Source: an uncultured bacterium
GTDB lineage: Bacteria; Bacteroidota; Bacteroidia; Bacteroidales; Bacteroidaceae
Direction of reading: 5' to 3'
Assembly: GCA_905216025.1 (NCBI GenBank)
Contig: CAJMSE010000014.1
Span: 1-64,000, forward strand
Length of the DNA stretch: 64,000 nucleotides
Shown here: positions 18,401 through 26,156 of the stretch, piece after piece
Numbering within the stretch: the stretch's first letter is position 1
How the letters are laid out: the number at the start of each line of letters is the position of its first letter
Notes under the pieces: generated by a model
The model's input: the letters and a program-made list of their open reading frames with translations, nothing else
The model's database searches: none
What the model was told of the DNA's origin: nothing
Translations under genes and position numbers: made by a program

Positions 18401-19389
18401 TCAAGCTCGGCGATTTCGAGCACCGTTTCGATATCGATGCCCTCCGCGACGTATGGTACCGCAAGTCTTATCTGCTCGACCGCAAGCAGAGCATGAACGG
18501 CTGCGCCGCCGAGCGCTACGCCAACTACAAGGCCCAGCCGCTTGAGATGAAGTTCTCTGCGGGCTTCACCGGCACGCTCGCGCAGTACGGTCTCGACGCC
18601 GACCGCCGTTCGCGCACGGGTGTCAAGGCCGCCATCATCCGCGAGAAGGGAACCAACGGCGAGCGTGAGATGGCCTATTCGCTCTATCTCGCAGGCTTCG
18701 ACGTGAAGGACGTGATGATGACCGACCTCATCAGCGGCCGCGAGACGCTTGAGGATATCAACATGATTGTCTTCTGCGGAGGATTCTCAAACAGCGACGT
18801 GCTCGGCTCTGCAAAGGGTTGGGCGGGAGCGTTCCTCTTCAACCCGAAGGCCAAGGAGGCCCTCGACAAGTTCTATGCACGCGAGGATACCCTCTCGCTC
18901 GGCATCTGCAACGGTTGCCAGCTGATGGTTGAGCTCGGTCTGGTGGGTGCCGCCGGAGAGTGCGGCGTGACGGGAAACAACCGCACCGCCCGCATGCTCC
19001 ACAACAACTCGCACAAGTTCGAGAGCTGCTTCGTCAGCCTTGCCATACCGCAGAACGACAGCGTGATGTTCGGTTCGCTCAGCGGCAGCAAGCTCGGCAT
19101 CTGGGTGGCTCACGGCGAAGGCAAGTTCTCGCTGTCCGAGCCGGAGGATAAGTACAGCGTTGTGGCCAAGTACAACTACAGCGGCTATCCCGGCAATCCC
19201 AACGGCAGCGACTACGATGTGGCCGGAATCTGCTCTGCCGACGGCCGCCATCTGGCCATGATGCCCCACCTCGAGCGTGCCATCTTCCCGTGGCAGAACG
19301 CATGGTATCCGGCCGACCGCCGTGCCGACGAGGTGACACCGTGGATCGAGGCGTTCGTAAATGCAAGGAAATGGATTGAGAAAAGGTAA
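15448..19389 (+). CDS. purL: Phosphoribosylformylglycinamidine synthase with two in-frame repeat insertions
   Basis: Single-chain FGAM synthase: converts FGAR plus glutamine and ATP to FGAM in purine synthesis. Visible parts are the N-terminal domain, the first synthase half (HNFPTTVEPFNGAATGTGG, about 248), the second half (PTGKDSLSMTQQY) and a C-terminal class I glutaminase with nucleophile Cys in GICNGCQLM (about 1154). At 1313 residues it is about 85 longer than I expect for this family. The excess equals two inserted stretches, residues 296-342 and 614-651, encoded by R1 repeats at 16333-16473 and 17287-17400. They contain MKNEES, TAQPDSS and TLHSS. Both lie in presumed surface loops (after MTAYPR, and between NVEYF and DNYLAG), and flanking motifs resume intact, so the enzyme is probably functional. 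Confidence 0.97.
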   Translation: MILFFKTPQKSVIATEVDHRLSGDEIKELCWLYGNAELAECETMEGFFVGPRREMITPWSTNAVEITQNMNLSGILRIEEFFPVASKDAEHDPMLQRMYDGLDQTVFTVNHEPEPIKHVASLEEYNEQEGLALSKEEIEYLHKIEKELGRPLTDSEIFGFAQINSEHCRHKIFGGMFIIDGKEMESSLFAMIKKTTQENPNKILSAYKDNVAFAQGPVVEQFAPADQTTSDYFTVKDVESVISLKAETHNFPTTVEPFNGAATGTGGEIRDRMGGGTGSWPIAGTAVYMTAYPRINEECRMKNEESSAIGECSMKNEESAAAVKDNATAQPDSSFFTLHSSFQMKERPWLYQTPEQILIKASNGASDFGNKFGQPLICGSVLTFEHQEGEEKYAYDKVIMLAGGVGYGTKRDCLKKEPQPGNKVVVVGGDNYRIGLGGGSVSSVDTGRYSNGIELNAVQRANPEMQKRAYNLVRALCEGDVNPVVSIHDHGSAGHLNCLSELVEECGGRIDMTKLPIGDKTLSSKEIIANESQERMGLLIDEKHIEQVRKIAERERAPMYVVGETTGDAHFSFVQGDGVKPFDLDVAQMFGHSPKTIMRDTTVERHYANVEYFNEERRMKNEESAAAATGDSSSTATAQPDSSFITLHSSLDNYLAGVLQLEAVACKDWLTNKVDRSVTGKIARQQCQGEIQLPLSDCGVVALDYRGRKGIATALGHAPQAGLASPEAGSVLSVAEALTNIVWAPLADGMDSLSLSANWMWPCRSQEGEDARLYSAVKALSDFCCAIQVNVPTGKDSLSMTQQYPNGEKIIAPGTVIVSAGGEVSDVRKVVSPVLVNDKNASLYHIDFSFDEQRLGGSAFAQSLGKVGDDVPTVKNPEYFRDAFMAVQEMIANGWIMAGHDISAGGLITTLLEMCFANTTGGMHINLHSLCQDGDIVKTLFAENPGVVIEVADKNKEKFAKFMDEQGIAYAKIGYSAPEERAVTVKLGDFEHRFDIDALRDVWYRKSYLLDRKQSMNGCAAERYANYKAQPLEMKFSAGFTGTLAQYGLDADRRSRTGVKAAIIREKGTNGEREMAYSLYLAGFDVKDVMMTDLISGRETLEDINMIVFCGGFSNSDVLGSAKGWAGAFLFNPKAKEALDKFYAREDTLSLGICNGCQLMVELGLVGAAGECGVTGNNRTARMLHNNSHKFESCFVSLAIPQNDSVMFGSLSGSKLGIWVAHGEGKFSLSEPEDKYSVVAKYNYSGYPGNPNGSDYDVAGICSADGRHLAMMPHLERAIFPWQNAWYPADRRADEVTPWIEAFVNARKWIEKR
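16333..16473. repeat. R1 palindromic repeat inserted in frame in purL (insertion 1)
   Basis: 141 bases (47 codons). The left arm is made of AATGAAGAAT-type units, present twice (16333-16372 and 16387-16413). The right arm CTTCACTCTTCATTCTTC at 16453-16470 is its reverse complement. The centre GCTGCCGCGG and GGCGCAGCC is shared with intergenic copies. The reading frame gives MKNEESAAAV then TAQPDSSFFTLHSSF with no stop codon. Confidence 0.9.
17287..17400. repeat. R1 palindromic repeat inserted in frame in purL (insertion 2)
   Basis: 114 bases (38 codons). Left arm AATGAAGAACGAAGAATG and right arm CACTCTTCATTCTTCATT. It is read in the same frame as insertion 1, yielding MKNEESAAAA then TAQPDSSFITLHSS. 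The two copies differ in their centres, so they are either independent insertions or an old duplication. Confidence 0.9.
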
Positions 19390-19401
19390 CTTTTGAATTA
19401 T

Positions 19402-19430
19402 GGATTGGCCGGCCGCAGGCCGGCCAATCC
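19402..19430. other. Perfect hairpin between purL and the chromate transporter genes
   Basis: GGATTGGCCGGCC and its reverse complement GGCCGGCCAATCC meet across a 3-base loop. There is no T run, so it is a weak terminator candidate, an mRNA-stabilising hairpin or a repeat. The flanks are also partly symmetrical (GAATTAT / GTAATAC). Confidence 0.55.
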
Positions 19431-19454
19431 GTAATACCCAATTCGTAATACTCC

Positions 19455-19976
19455 ATGTTTCTGACTTTTTTTAAAATAGGACTGTTCACCCTCGGCGGCG
19501 GCTACGCCATGATTCCGCTTATCGAGGAGGAAGTCGTCAACCGCCATAAGTGGATGACCCGCGAGGAACTGCTCGACGTGATAGCCATCGCGCAGAGCTG
19601 TCCGGGCGTGTTTGCCATCAATGTAAGCACCTTCGTGGGCTACCGCCTGCGCAAGACGCGCGGTGCCGTCACCACGGCGCTCGGCACCGCCCTGCCGTCG
19701 TTCATCATCATCCTGCTCATCGCCATGTTCTTCCGCCGGTTCCAGGAAAATCCATACGTGGCCGCCATCTTCCGCGGCATACGCCCTGCCGTGGTGGCCT
19801 TGATAGCCGTCCCGACGTTCAACATGGCGCGCAGCGCCCGCATCGGACTGTCAAACTGCTGGATTCCCGTGGCCGGAGCACTGGCTATATGGGCGCTCGG
19901 CGTGTCCCCGATATTCATCATCATCATTGCCGGGCTGGGCGGATGGCTCTACGGCCGGATGACAGGCAAACCGTAA
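19455..19976 (+). CDS. Chromate transporter family protein, first half
   Basis: 173 residues with about five membrane segments. The opening FFKIGLFTLGGGYAMIPLI followed by IAIAQSCPGVFAIN is the CHR signature (GGG..M and the PGP-like motif). In this phylum the transporter is commonly made of two single-domain proteins encoded side by side; the next gene is the second. The family moves chromate out of cells in some bacteria, but anion specificity here is unproven. Confidence 0.85.
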   Translation: MFLTFFKIGLFTLGGGYAMIPLIEEEVVNRHKWMTREELLDVIAIAQSCPGVFAINVSTFVGYRLRKTRGAVTTALGTALPSFIIILLIAMFFRRFQENPYVAAIFRGIRPAVVALIAVPTFNMARSARIGLSNCWIPVAGALAIWALGVSPIFIIIIAGLGGWLYGRMTGKP

Positions 19977-19991
19977 ACAACATCAGACCAC

Positions 19992-20567
19992 ATGATTTTC
20001 GTTCAGCTTTTCATCACATTCTTTTTCATCGGCCTGTTCGGCTTCGGCGGCGGCTACGGCATGCTGTCGCTGATACAGAGCGAGGTGGTGCACCACTGGC
20101 ACTGGATGACCACAAGCGAGTTTACCGATATCGTCGCCATCAGTCAGATGACGCCTGGCCCCATAGGCATAAACAGTGCCACATACTGCGGCTATACCGC
20201 CGTGCACAACGCCGGGATGGGCGAGACCATGGCCATACTCGGCAGCGTCACGGCCACGTTTGCCCTCGTGCTGCCCTCGCTGATACTGATGATACTCATC
20301 AGCCGGCTCTTCATCAAGTATATGAAGACGCATGCCGTGCAGTCTGTATTCGCCGGTCTGAGGCCGGCGGTGGTGGGGCTTCTCGGTGCCGCCACGCTGC
20401 TGCTCGTCACTCCCGACAACTTCTCCACGCCGTCGGCAAACCCGTGGCAGTTCTTCATCAGCGTCGGACTCTTCGCCGCCACGTTCGTCGGCACGATGTA
20501 TTTCAAGATAAATCCTATACGGATGATAGCGTGCAGTGCCGTCGCCGGCCTCGTGCTGCTATACTGA
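19992..20567 (+). CDS. Chromate transporter family protein, second half
   Basis: 191 residues, 15 bases after its partner. It repeats the domain: FFFIGLFGFGGGYGMLSLI, then ISQMTPGPIGINSATYCGY with the full PGP motif. About five to six membrane helices. The pair would form one inverted-topology transporter. Substrate could be chromate, sulfate or another anion. Confidence 0.87.
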   Translation: MIFVQLFITFFFIGLFGFGGGYGMLSLIQSEVVHHWHWMTTSEFTDIVAISQMTPGPIGINSATYCGYTAVHNAGMGETMAILGSVTATFALVLPSLILMILISRLFIKYMKTHAVQSVFAGLRPAVVGLLGAATLLLVTPDNFSTPSANPWQFFISVGLFAATFVGTMYFKINPIRMIACSAVAGLVLLY

Positions 20568-20587
20568 AGCTGCTTCATTGCCGGTTA

Positions 20588-20728
20588 TTTAAAACGCAAA
20601 GGCCGCAAAGACGCAAAGAATATTTTAAGTAAACAGAGATACGGAGACACAGAGTTTTTACCTTTTACCCCTTTACCCCTTTACCTTTAAATATCCTTTG
20701 CATCTTTGCGCCCTTTGCGTTCAATTTA
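20588..20728. repeat. R3 palindromic repeat, mosaic copy
   Basis: Outer arms AAACGCAAAGGCCGCAAAG (left) and CTTTGCGCCCTTTGCGTT (right) are inverted. Inside lie fragments of two other repeats seen intact elsewhere: GATACGGAGACACAGAG (compare 45651-45724) and ACCCCTTTACCCCTTTACC (compare 61984-62239). It fills the gap between the transporter and the GH43 gene. Confidence 0.85.
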
Positions 20729-20753
20729 AATATACAGATTATTGAACTTGCTT

Positions 20754-21737
20754 ATGAGACAGACAATATTACTTCTATTTGCCCTTGCCGCCCTCACGGC
20801 CTCGGCACAGGACAGCTTCCAGACTGACAAACCGATGGTGCACGACCCTGTCGTGGCGCTACAGGACGGCCGTTATTACATGATGAGCACGGGGCACGGC
20901 CTTCAGTTATCCACGTCTGACGACATGCGGACGTGGACGGTATGGCGCCGCACGCCGGTGCTCGACCGCATCCCGGAGTGGACGCGCGACTCCGTGCCCG
21001 GCTTCCGCGGCCACGTGTGGGCGCCGGACATCATCAGGCATGGCGGCCGCTGGTGGCTGGCCTACAGCTGTTCCACCTTCGGGAAGAACACTTCGGCCAT
21101 CGGCCTGGCCTCTGCAGACAGCCTCATGCTGCCCGGCGGCAGGGGCGGGGGCGTGGCCCGCTGGAAGGATGAGGGACCGTTGGTGTGCTCGCGTGGCGGC
21201 CGCGACAACTGGAACGCCATCGATCCGAACTTCGTCATCGGCGAGGACGGCCGTCCGTGGCTGTCGTTCGGCTCGTTCTGGGACGGCATACAGCTTGCCC
21301 CGCTCGACTCCACGATGCACATCGCCAGCCGCGACAGCATCCGTACCATTGCCCGCCGCAGGGCGGGAGGGGGCGAAAACCCCGTTGAGGCGCCGTTCAT
21401 CTTCCGCCACGGCGGATATTTCTATCTCTTCGTCTCGTGGGACTACTGTTGCCGTGGCATGGAGAGCACGTATAAGGTGGCTGTCGGACGCAGCCGCACC
21501 GTGGCCGGTCCGTATCTCGACCGCGAGGGCCGCGACATGCGCGACGGCGGCGGCACCGTGGTTCTCGAGGGCGACAAGCGGCTCTTCGAGGCTGCAGGCC
21601 ACAGCGCCGCATACCGTTTCGGCAGCCGCGACGTATTCGTATGCCACGGCTACAGCATCGCCGACGGCGGAGCCTCGGTGCTTGTGCAGCGTGATATCGT
21701 GTGGACGGAAGACGGCTGGCCCCGGCTCGTGGAGTAG
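20754..21737 (+). CDS. Glycoside hydrolase family 43, arabinan endo-1,5-alpha-L-arabinosidase type
   Basis: 327 residues from ATG 20754 (signal peptide MRQTILLLFALAALTASA; an upstream TTG at 20742 is less likely). It has a five-bladed propeller fold by family. Candidate catalytic acids: Asp in MVHDPV (general base), Asp in AIDPNFV (modulator) and Glu in PVEAPFI (general acid). It should cut alpha-1,5-arabinan in the periplasm or outside the cell. A second, larger GH43 is encoded at 22451-24172 on the other strand, so this is a small arabinan-use locus without its own SusC/D. Confidence 0.85.
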   Translation: MRQTILLLFALAALTASAQDSFQTDKPMVHDPVVALQDGRYYMMSTGHGLQLSTSDDMRTWTVWRRTPVLDRIPEWTRDSVPGFRGHVWAPDIIRHGGRWWLAYSCSTFGKNTSAIGLASADSLMLPGGRGGGVARWKDEGPLVCSRGGRDNWNAIDPNFVIGEDGRPWLSFGSFWDGIQLAPLDSTMHIASRDSIRTIARRRAGGGENPVEAPFIFRHGGYFYLFVSWDYCCRGMESTYKVAVGRSRTVAGPYLDREGRDMRDGGGTVVLEGDKRLFEAAGHSAAYRFGSRDVFVCHGYSIADGGASVLVQRDIVWTEDGWPRLVE

Positions 21738-21772
21738 CTTTCTTTAAGGATAAAGTGTGTTGGTGGTATTTT

Positions 21773-22111
21773 CTATAAATCCAGATTCTTGATAGTGGAT
21801 TGTATTATGGCCACATCTACTGTTGAGAAATCGGCTTTGTCGTAAATGTCTATCAGATAGACGCGGCCGCTATTCTCCTCTGCAAGGATGGTATATGTTA
21901 TCACCCTTGCTCCTCCCGATTTGCCGCGTCCCTTTGATTTTATGGCCATTCGAATTTTGCGGATGCCCGGACTGAGTTCATCGCCTTGAAACGGATTTTT
22001 CTGTAACGAGTCGGTGAACTCCAATAAGTCTTGCTTTAAGGACCTGTGTCTTTTTGCCAGGGCCTTGAAAGCCCTCTCAAAACAGGGTGTCGGTATTATA
22101 TCAAAGTTCAT
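21773..22111 (-). CDS. RelE/ParE-superfamily toxin of TA pair 1
   Basis: 112 residues from ATG at 22111, chosen over the upstream ATG at 22156 because it overlaps the antitoxin end by 11 bases, as TA genes usually do. Features include RKIRMAIKSKGRGKSGGARVITY and YLIDIYDKADF, typical of RelE-like mRNA interferases or ParE-like toxins. It is the same length as, and clearly related to, the toxin at 58840-59178 (KVRMAISSKSKGKSGGCRII). Target not deducible. Confidence 0.8.
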   Translation of the reverse strand: MNFDIIPTPCFERAFKALAKRHRSLKQDLLEFTDSLQKNPFQGDELSPGIRKIRMAIKSKGRGKSGGARVITYTILAEENSGRVYLIDIYDKADFSTVDVAIIQSTIKNLDL

Positions 22112-22334
22112 TGAGGAAGTCGTGAATTGTCTTACGTGGGAGTTTACCTTCTTCAATCATCTTGACTTGTTCCAATCCCCGGCAGATTCGGGTCGTCATT
22201 GATTCCTCTTCCGTAACGTGAGTAATCTTGAAGTTGCCATATCGTGAGGTTAGGAGAACCGGTTGCCCGTTCTTCGCTGCATTCAGGAATTTCCCTTGGT
22301 TAGACCTGAACTCTTTTGCTGATACTATATGCAT
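22101..22334 (-). CDS. Phd/YefM-type antitoxin of TA pair 1
   Basis: 77 residues, MHIVSAKEFRSNQGKFLNAA, then VLLTSRYGNFKI. The N-terminus matches Phd/YefM DNA-binding antitoxins; the C-terminal tail should wrap the toxin. It is nearly identical in its first half to the antitoxin at 59178-59408. A TATCTTTG promoter element lies on the minus strand at 22352-22359, and the pair is expected to repress itself. Confidence 0.85.
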   Translation of the reverse strand: MHIVSAKEFRSNQGKFLNAAKNGQPVLLTSRYGNFKITHVTEEESMTTRICRGLEQVKMIEEGKLPRKTIHDFLNEL

Positions 22335-22351
22335 AATTCTTCTTTTTTCGA

Positions 22352-22359
22352 CAAAGATA
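22352..22359 (-). promoter_or_regulatory. -7 element of TA pair 1
   Basis: CAAAGATA on the top strand is TATCTTTG on the minus strand, 18 bases upstream of the antitoxin ATG, leaving a very short leader. Confidence 0.6.
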
Positions 22360-22450
22360 GTAAATAAACTCCAAAGCGGATATATTGGGAGCAGGGAAAA
22401 ATCTTATTATTTATCCCTGCCCTGTTGAATATCCTGCGTCTGCTCCGCTG

Positions 22451-24172
22451 TCAGTCGCCGACTCTCTTTCCCCAATACGTCTTCTTGCCGTTTGAGGCAT
22501 ATCCGCCGTATACTATCGTGGCTTTGCGTGGCTTTGCCTCCCAGTCGGCTTCGCGGCAGAGCAGCAGCTTCTGCGATCCTATCGTCAGCGTGTTCGTGGC
22601 CGCGTCGAAGCTCCATGTCATGCCGTTGAAGGGAGCGCCCTCCACCTTATGGGCGGCGGTGAGCCTGATATCCTTCGCCGTGCACTGCTTCTGGTAGGCA
22701 TATTCGAGCACGATGCTCTCCCATGTGCCGGTGATGTCGGCCTCCGTTATCGGTGCCTGCGGCACGGCTCCGTAGCACTCCGGCATCACCACGGGCCACC
22801 CGTCTGCCGTCCAGAGCACGCGGCGCACCTGTCCCTGCATGATGGCGTTGCTGTAAGCGTCGCCGTAGGCATTTGCCGGCAGGCGGCCCTGCGACGAGTA
22901 GAACCAGTTGCCCAGTCCGTCGCTGAATATTGCGCAGTGGCTCACGCCCACCCAGCCGTAGCCTTCGGAGAACTTATACGGATGCGTCACTATGGGGAAT
23001 GCGTCGCCGCCGCTCGCCGTGACGTTCTTCCCGTCCATGCCGAGATACGGTCCGCCTATGTTTCTTGAGCGCACCACGCGCGTGTTGTATGCCACGGCCA
23101 GCTCGTCGTAGGCCATGAACAGATAGTAGTAGCCGTCGCGGTATACCACCTCTGGAGCCTCGGAAGCCTGCCAGCGGTTGCCCATCTGGCGCGTGGCCAC
23201 GAGCTTGCCGTATGCCGAGATGTCGCCGCCCCACGGGGTGCCCAGCTCAGCCTGCGGCTTGCCCGTCTCGGGGTCGAGCTGCACGGCGGCGAATCCCGAG
23301 TGCCATGAGCCGTATATCAGCCAGTGCTCGCCCTCGGGGGTGATGATGTACGACGGGTCGATGGCGTTCCACTTGAAGTAGCAGTTGGCCCAGTTGTCGG
23401 CCCTGACGTTGAAGTTCAGCTGCCTGTCGGATGCGTTTGTGATGACGTATCCGCGGTCTTCCCAGCTGCCGGCATCCTCGGGCGTGGCCGTCTCCATCAG
23501 TCCGATGAAGGCCCTTTCGCTCCATGTGCCGTCGCCGTTGATTGTTCCCGGGCAGGTGATGGCGTAGTACATGCGGTACAGTCCGCTCCTCACCTTGCGC
23601 ACGCAGGGAGCCCAGAAGCCGAACTGTGTGTCGTCGTTGAAGTCGGCCGGACTGTCTCCCAGTCCCATCGCCTTGCGTATCTCGTTGAGCTTGGGCTTCA
23701 CCCACTCCGGCAGGCGGGGCATCGTCGTGCCCATGAACTCCCAGTCTACGAGGTTGCGCGAGCGCCGGCACATGAAGTGTCCGTGCCCGGTGTGCGCGTT
23801 TCCGAAGCTCGCGTCGGTGGTGTACATATAGTAATATCCGTCGTCGGCCCGCATTACCGTCGGATCGTGCACGTTGGCGAGGTTCCATTTCGCCCTGTCG
23901 TTCCATCCGGATATGTTCCGGTAGTAGTCCGTATAGTCCGGCGCGGTGTACTTCGCGAGGCGCTCTGCCGCCGGCGCCACGGTGATGCGCTTTATACGGT
24001 TGATGTTCGTGTGGCCGAAATACCACGAGCCCGAGCCGAAGGTGGTGAACGTGACGTCGTTGCTTCCGTCGGCGGCCGACGTGGTCCCGTCGGTCTTCTC
24101 GACCACGAACTGTGCCTGTGCGGCCGTGCACAAGGCCATCGTTGCGGCCAGTGCCAATGCTTTTATCTTCAT
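22451..24172 (-). CDS. Glycoside hydrolase family 43 arabinanase with extra N- and C-terminal domains
   Basis: 573 residues with signal peptide (MKIKALALAATMALCTAAQA). After a short beta domain (residues 21-80) comes the GH43 core: VHDPTVM (base), WNAIDPSYI (modulator) and SEAPEVVYRDGYYYLF (acid). The C-terminal domain (from about 475, TGTWESIVLEY) resembles the small beta domain often trailing two-domain endo-arabinanases. It is preceded by a co-directional secreted protein gene 19 bases upstream. Expected to act on arabinan or arabinoxylan outside the inner membrane. Confidence 0.87.
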   Translation of the reverse strand: MKIKALALAATMALCTAAQAQFVVEKTDGTTSAADGSNDVTFTTFGSGSWYFGHTNINRIKRITVAPAAERLAKYTAPDYTDYYRNISGWNDRAKWNLANVHDPTVMRADDGYYYMYTTDASFGNAHTGHGHFMCRRSRNLVDWEFMGTTMPRLPEWVKPKLNEIRKAMGLGDSPADFNDDTQFGFWAPCVRKVRSGLYRMYYAITCPGTINGDGTWSERAFIGLMETATPEDAGSWEDRGYVITNASDRQLNFNVRADNWANCYFKWNAIDPSYIITPEGEHWLIYGSWHSGFAAVQLDPETGKPQAELGTPWGGDISAYGKLVATRQMGNRWQASEAPEVVYRDGYYYLFMAYDELAVAYNTRVVRSRNIGGPYLGMDGKNVTASGGDAFPIVTHPYKFSEGYGWVGVSHCAIFSDGLGNWFYSSQGRLPANAYGDAYSNAIMQGQVRRVLWTADGWPVVMPECYGAVPQAPITEADITGTWESIVLEYAYQKQCTAKDIRLTAAHKVEGAPFNGMTWSFDAATNTLTIGSQKLLLCREADWEAKPRKATIVYGGYASNGKKTYWGKRVGD

Positions 24173-24191
24173 GCCTGTATCCTCCTTACTT

Positions 24192-24659
24192 TTATTTCTT
24201 CATGAACTTTACGGATGTCTTTCCGGCCTTGAGGATGTATACACCCTGCGGCAGTGCGGCAATGCTTATTGCCGTGGTGGCTCCGTCGGCCCTGCCTGCG
24301 GCCACGCGGCGCCCGCTGCCGTCGATGACGGCTATCTCTGTTCCGGCCGCGCAGCCCGTGATGCGCAGCTCATTGCCCGCCGCGATGTTTATCGCCGGGG
24401 CTTCTCCGCCGCCCTTAGGGCTGTCTATCGCCGTGGGGTCTACCTGTGAGAATGTAACTTCACTTGCTCCGCCGATGATGTGTCCGTCGGTGCAGACGAT
24501 GGAGAACGTGTCGTCGTTGTCAGATGCCAGCAGGAATCCGACACGCTCCATCAGCACTGTCTCTCCGCCCTTAGGCTCTGTCAGTGCCCATTTGAGGTTG
24601 TCCTGCGCGGCGGCCGTCAGCGTGGCGGCAGCGGCGAGGGATAGTAGCAGTCTTTTCAT
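24192..24659 (-). CDS. Small secreted protein with C-terminal sorting-like domain
   Basis: 155 residues with a signal peptide (MKRLLLSLAAAATLTAAA). The first half (TDGHIIGGASEVTFSQVD) resembles the beta segment at the start of the following GH43 protein. The second half ends AALPQGVYILKAGKTSVKFMKK, a type IX-style C-terminal domain shape. No enzyme motif. It is probably expressed with the GH43 gene and may be a cell-surface accessory. Confidence 0.7.
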   Translation of the reverse strand: MKRLLLSLAAAATLTAAAQDNLKWALTEPKGGETVLMERVGFLLASDNDDTFSIVCTDGHIIGGASEVTFSQVDPTAIDSPKGGGEAPAINIAAGNELRITGCAAGTEIAVIDGSGRRVAAGRADGATTAISIAALPQGVYILKAGKTSVKFMKK

Positions 24660-24756
24660 GTTCTTGTTGTTATTCGTTGTAAATATGTCTCTTTCAGGTC
24701 CGTAGTCGCATCGTCAGCGGTCGTGGCGTATGCCGGCCGTGCGTGCTATATCTCCG

Positions 24757-24764
24757 CAAAGATA
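24757..24764 (-). promoter_or_regulatory. -7 element for the GH43 operon
   Basis: CAAAGATA on the top strand reads TATCTTTG on the minus strand, about 98 bases upstream of the ATG at 24659. The rest of the 24660-25052 gap holds only this and a divergent promoter; I see no gene in it. Confidence 0.6.
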
Positions 24765-24999
24765 CTGATTATATTTGAAAAAAGGAATTTTAGAGTGGAA
24801 AAAGAGGGTTCCGGCCGGTCTCTTCCGCCCTCGCCGGAATAGGGGGAGAGGCGTCCGGAGAAAAGAACAGCCGTTGCCGCAGCATGCTCCGGCAGATGCG
24901 ATAGTGCACAATGACCACGGCGTGGGGCTTAATGTACATGATTTTCAGCACTTTTATAAAACTTTCCGCAAAACGTTTTATTTGTTTTCAGATAATTCA

Positions 25000-25007
25000 T
25001 ATCTTTG
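25000..25007 (+). promoter_or_regulatory. -7 element for the outer-membrane protein gene
   Basis: TATCTTTG lies 45 bases upstream of the ATG at 25053. A TTG occurs at 24982-24984, somewhat close (15-base spacer). Confidence 0.6.
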
Positions 25008-25052
25008 CAGGGAGAAACATCTTTTATTATAAACAAAAACAGGGAAAAGATT

Positions 25053-25562
25053 ATGAAGAAGTTTTTTGTCGCTGCTCTGATGGCTGTAATGTCATTGGGC
25101 GTAAACGCACAGGAAGGTATCAGAGTATGGTACGGTGCAGGTATTGCAAACCTCAGCACTGACGGTGCAAAGTCGGAGTTCAAGGTTCTCAACGTCGGTG
25201 TCGACTATACGGCAGCCATCAACGACCAGTTCAACTGGACGGCAGGTGCCGGTTACATCACCAAAGGAGCCAAGGAGTGGGATCCCGGTTATCTGCAGGT
25301 TGAGGCTAACGGCTCTTGGAACTTTGTAAAGGAGGATGCTTTCAAGGTAGGTCTCTTCACCGGTCCTTATGCTGGCTTCATGTTGTCAAAGGATGATGCT
25401 GAGAACGAGAAGAGCTTTGACTTCGGTTGGCAGGCCGGCGTTCAGGGATACTACAACAAGATCTCTCTGAAGGTAGGCTATGAGTATGGCTTCCTCGACA
25501 CTTTTGATGGCGGAGACAGCAAGCCTTCACAGGTGTTCTTCCGCATCGGCTATACTTTCTGA
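25053..25562 (+). CDS. Small outer-membrane beta-barrel protein
   Basis: 169 residues from ATG 25053 (signal peptide MKKFFVAALMAVMSLGVNA; the open frame upstream of it is non-coding). Alternating strands, with GYEYGFLDT near the end and the final FFRIGYTF aromatic strand, are typical of eight-stranded barrels (OmpW/OmpX-like). Monocistronic, closed by a strong terminator. AT-leaning codons and a good promoter suggest high expression. Confidence 0.8.
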   Translation: MKKFFVAALMAVMSLGVNAQEGIRVWYGAGIANLSTDGAKSEFKVLNVGVDYTAAINDQFNWTAGAGYITKGAKEWDPGYLQVEANGSWNFVKEDAFKVGLFTGPYAGFMLSKDDAENEKSFDFGWQAGVQGYYNKISLKVGYEYGFLDTFDGGDSKPSQVFFRIGYTF

Positions 25563-25588
25563 TGCCCGTTCGGGAGTATTGGATATGA

Positions 25589-25622
25589 AAAGCGTCCGGG
25601 TCTGTTGGCCCGGACGCTTTTT
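25589..25622 (+). terminator. Rho-independent terminator of the barrel gene
   Basis: AGCGTCCGGG and CCCGGACGCT pair around a short loop and are followed by TTTTT. Confidence 0.85.
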
Positions 25623-25676
25623 GCATGATAGCCGCGGCATGGCCCGGAGACGCTTGCCGGAACCGGCCGTACGTCT

Positions 25677-25800
25677 CCTTTGTCTGTTACCTGCCGCGCG
25701 TAACGGTGTTACGTGTGGCGTGTCGCGGTGTTACGTGTGGCGCATCACGATGTTACGCGTGGCAGGTAACACCGTTATGCGCGGCAGGTAACAGACAAGG
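25677..25800. repeat. R5 array of 22-base GTAAC/GTTAC units, copy 2, with terminal inverted repeats
   Basis: Four 22-base units (GTAACGGTGTTACGTGTGGC type) are bracketed by CTGTTACCTGCCGCGC and its exact inverse GCGCGGCAGGTAACAG. The array sits between two terminators, upstream of tRNA-Asp on the opposite strand. Units abut without spacers. Confidence 0.85.
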
Positions 25801-25810
25801 AAGGTGCTCT

Positions 25811-25856
25811 TGGAAAAACGAAGAGGTCCTGAAGCAGATGCTTCAGGACCTCTCTT
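25811..25856 (-). terminator. Terminator of tRNA-Asp
   Basis: Read on the minus strand, AGAGGTCCTGAAGCA pairs perfectly with TGCTTCAGGACCTCT around a 2-base loop, followed by TCGTTTTTCC. It lies about 10 bases past the tRNA 3' end. Confidence 0.85.
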
Positions 25857-25866
25857 TGACTTCGTG

Positions 25867-25940
25867 CGGTGCGTACGGGACTCGAACCCGTGACCCCATG
25901 CGTGACAGGCATGTATTCTAACCAACTGAACTAACGCACC
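25867..25940 (-). tRNA. tRNA-Asp (GTC)
   Basis: The minus strand folds into a full cloverleaf. The acceptor stem is GGTGCGT/ACGCACC with discriminator G, as usual for Asp. The anticodon arm is CATGC-CTGTCAC-GCATG with anticodon GTC, and the T arm is CACGG-GTTCGAG-TCCCGT-like. CCA is not encoded. Confidence 0.95.
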
Positions 25941-26156
25941 AGTCATTTCTTGATTGCGGGTGCAAAGGTAGGCCTTTTTTTTCATACTGCCAAATTTTTT
26001 GCAATAAAAATGAAGATGATGCGATATTTTCTGCTGCGCCCATACATATTGTAAGCCGTAAGGCGGATATTTATTCGTTTTTAAACGAAAAAGCCGTGAC
26101 TTGCTGACTTTTCGTGTTAAATAATGGCAGGGAATGTGCGAAAATACCCGATTCCT

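Noticed and set aside
21773..24659. A full polysaccharide utilisation locus
   Set aside because: Two GH43 genes are present, but no SusC/SusD pair or HTCS/SusR regulator is next to them.
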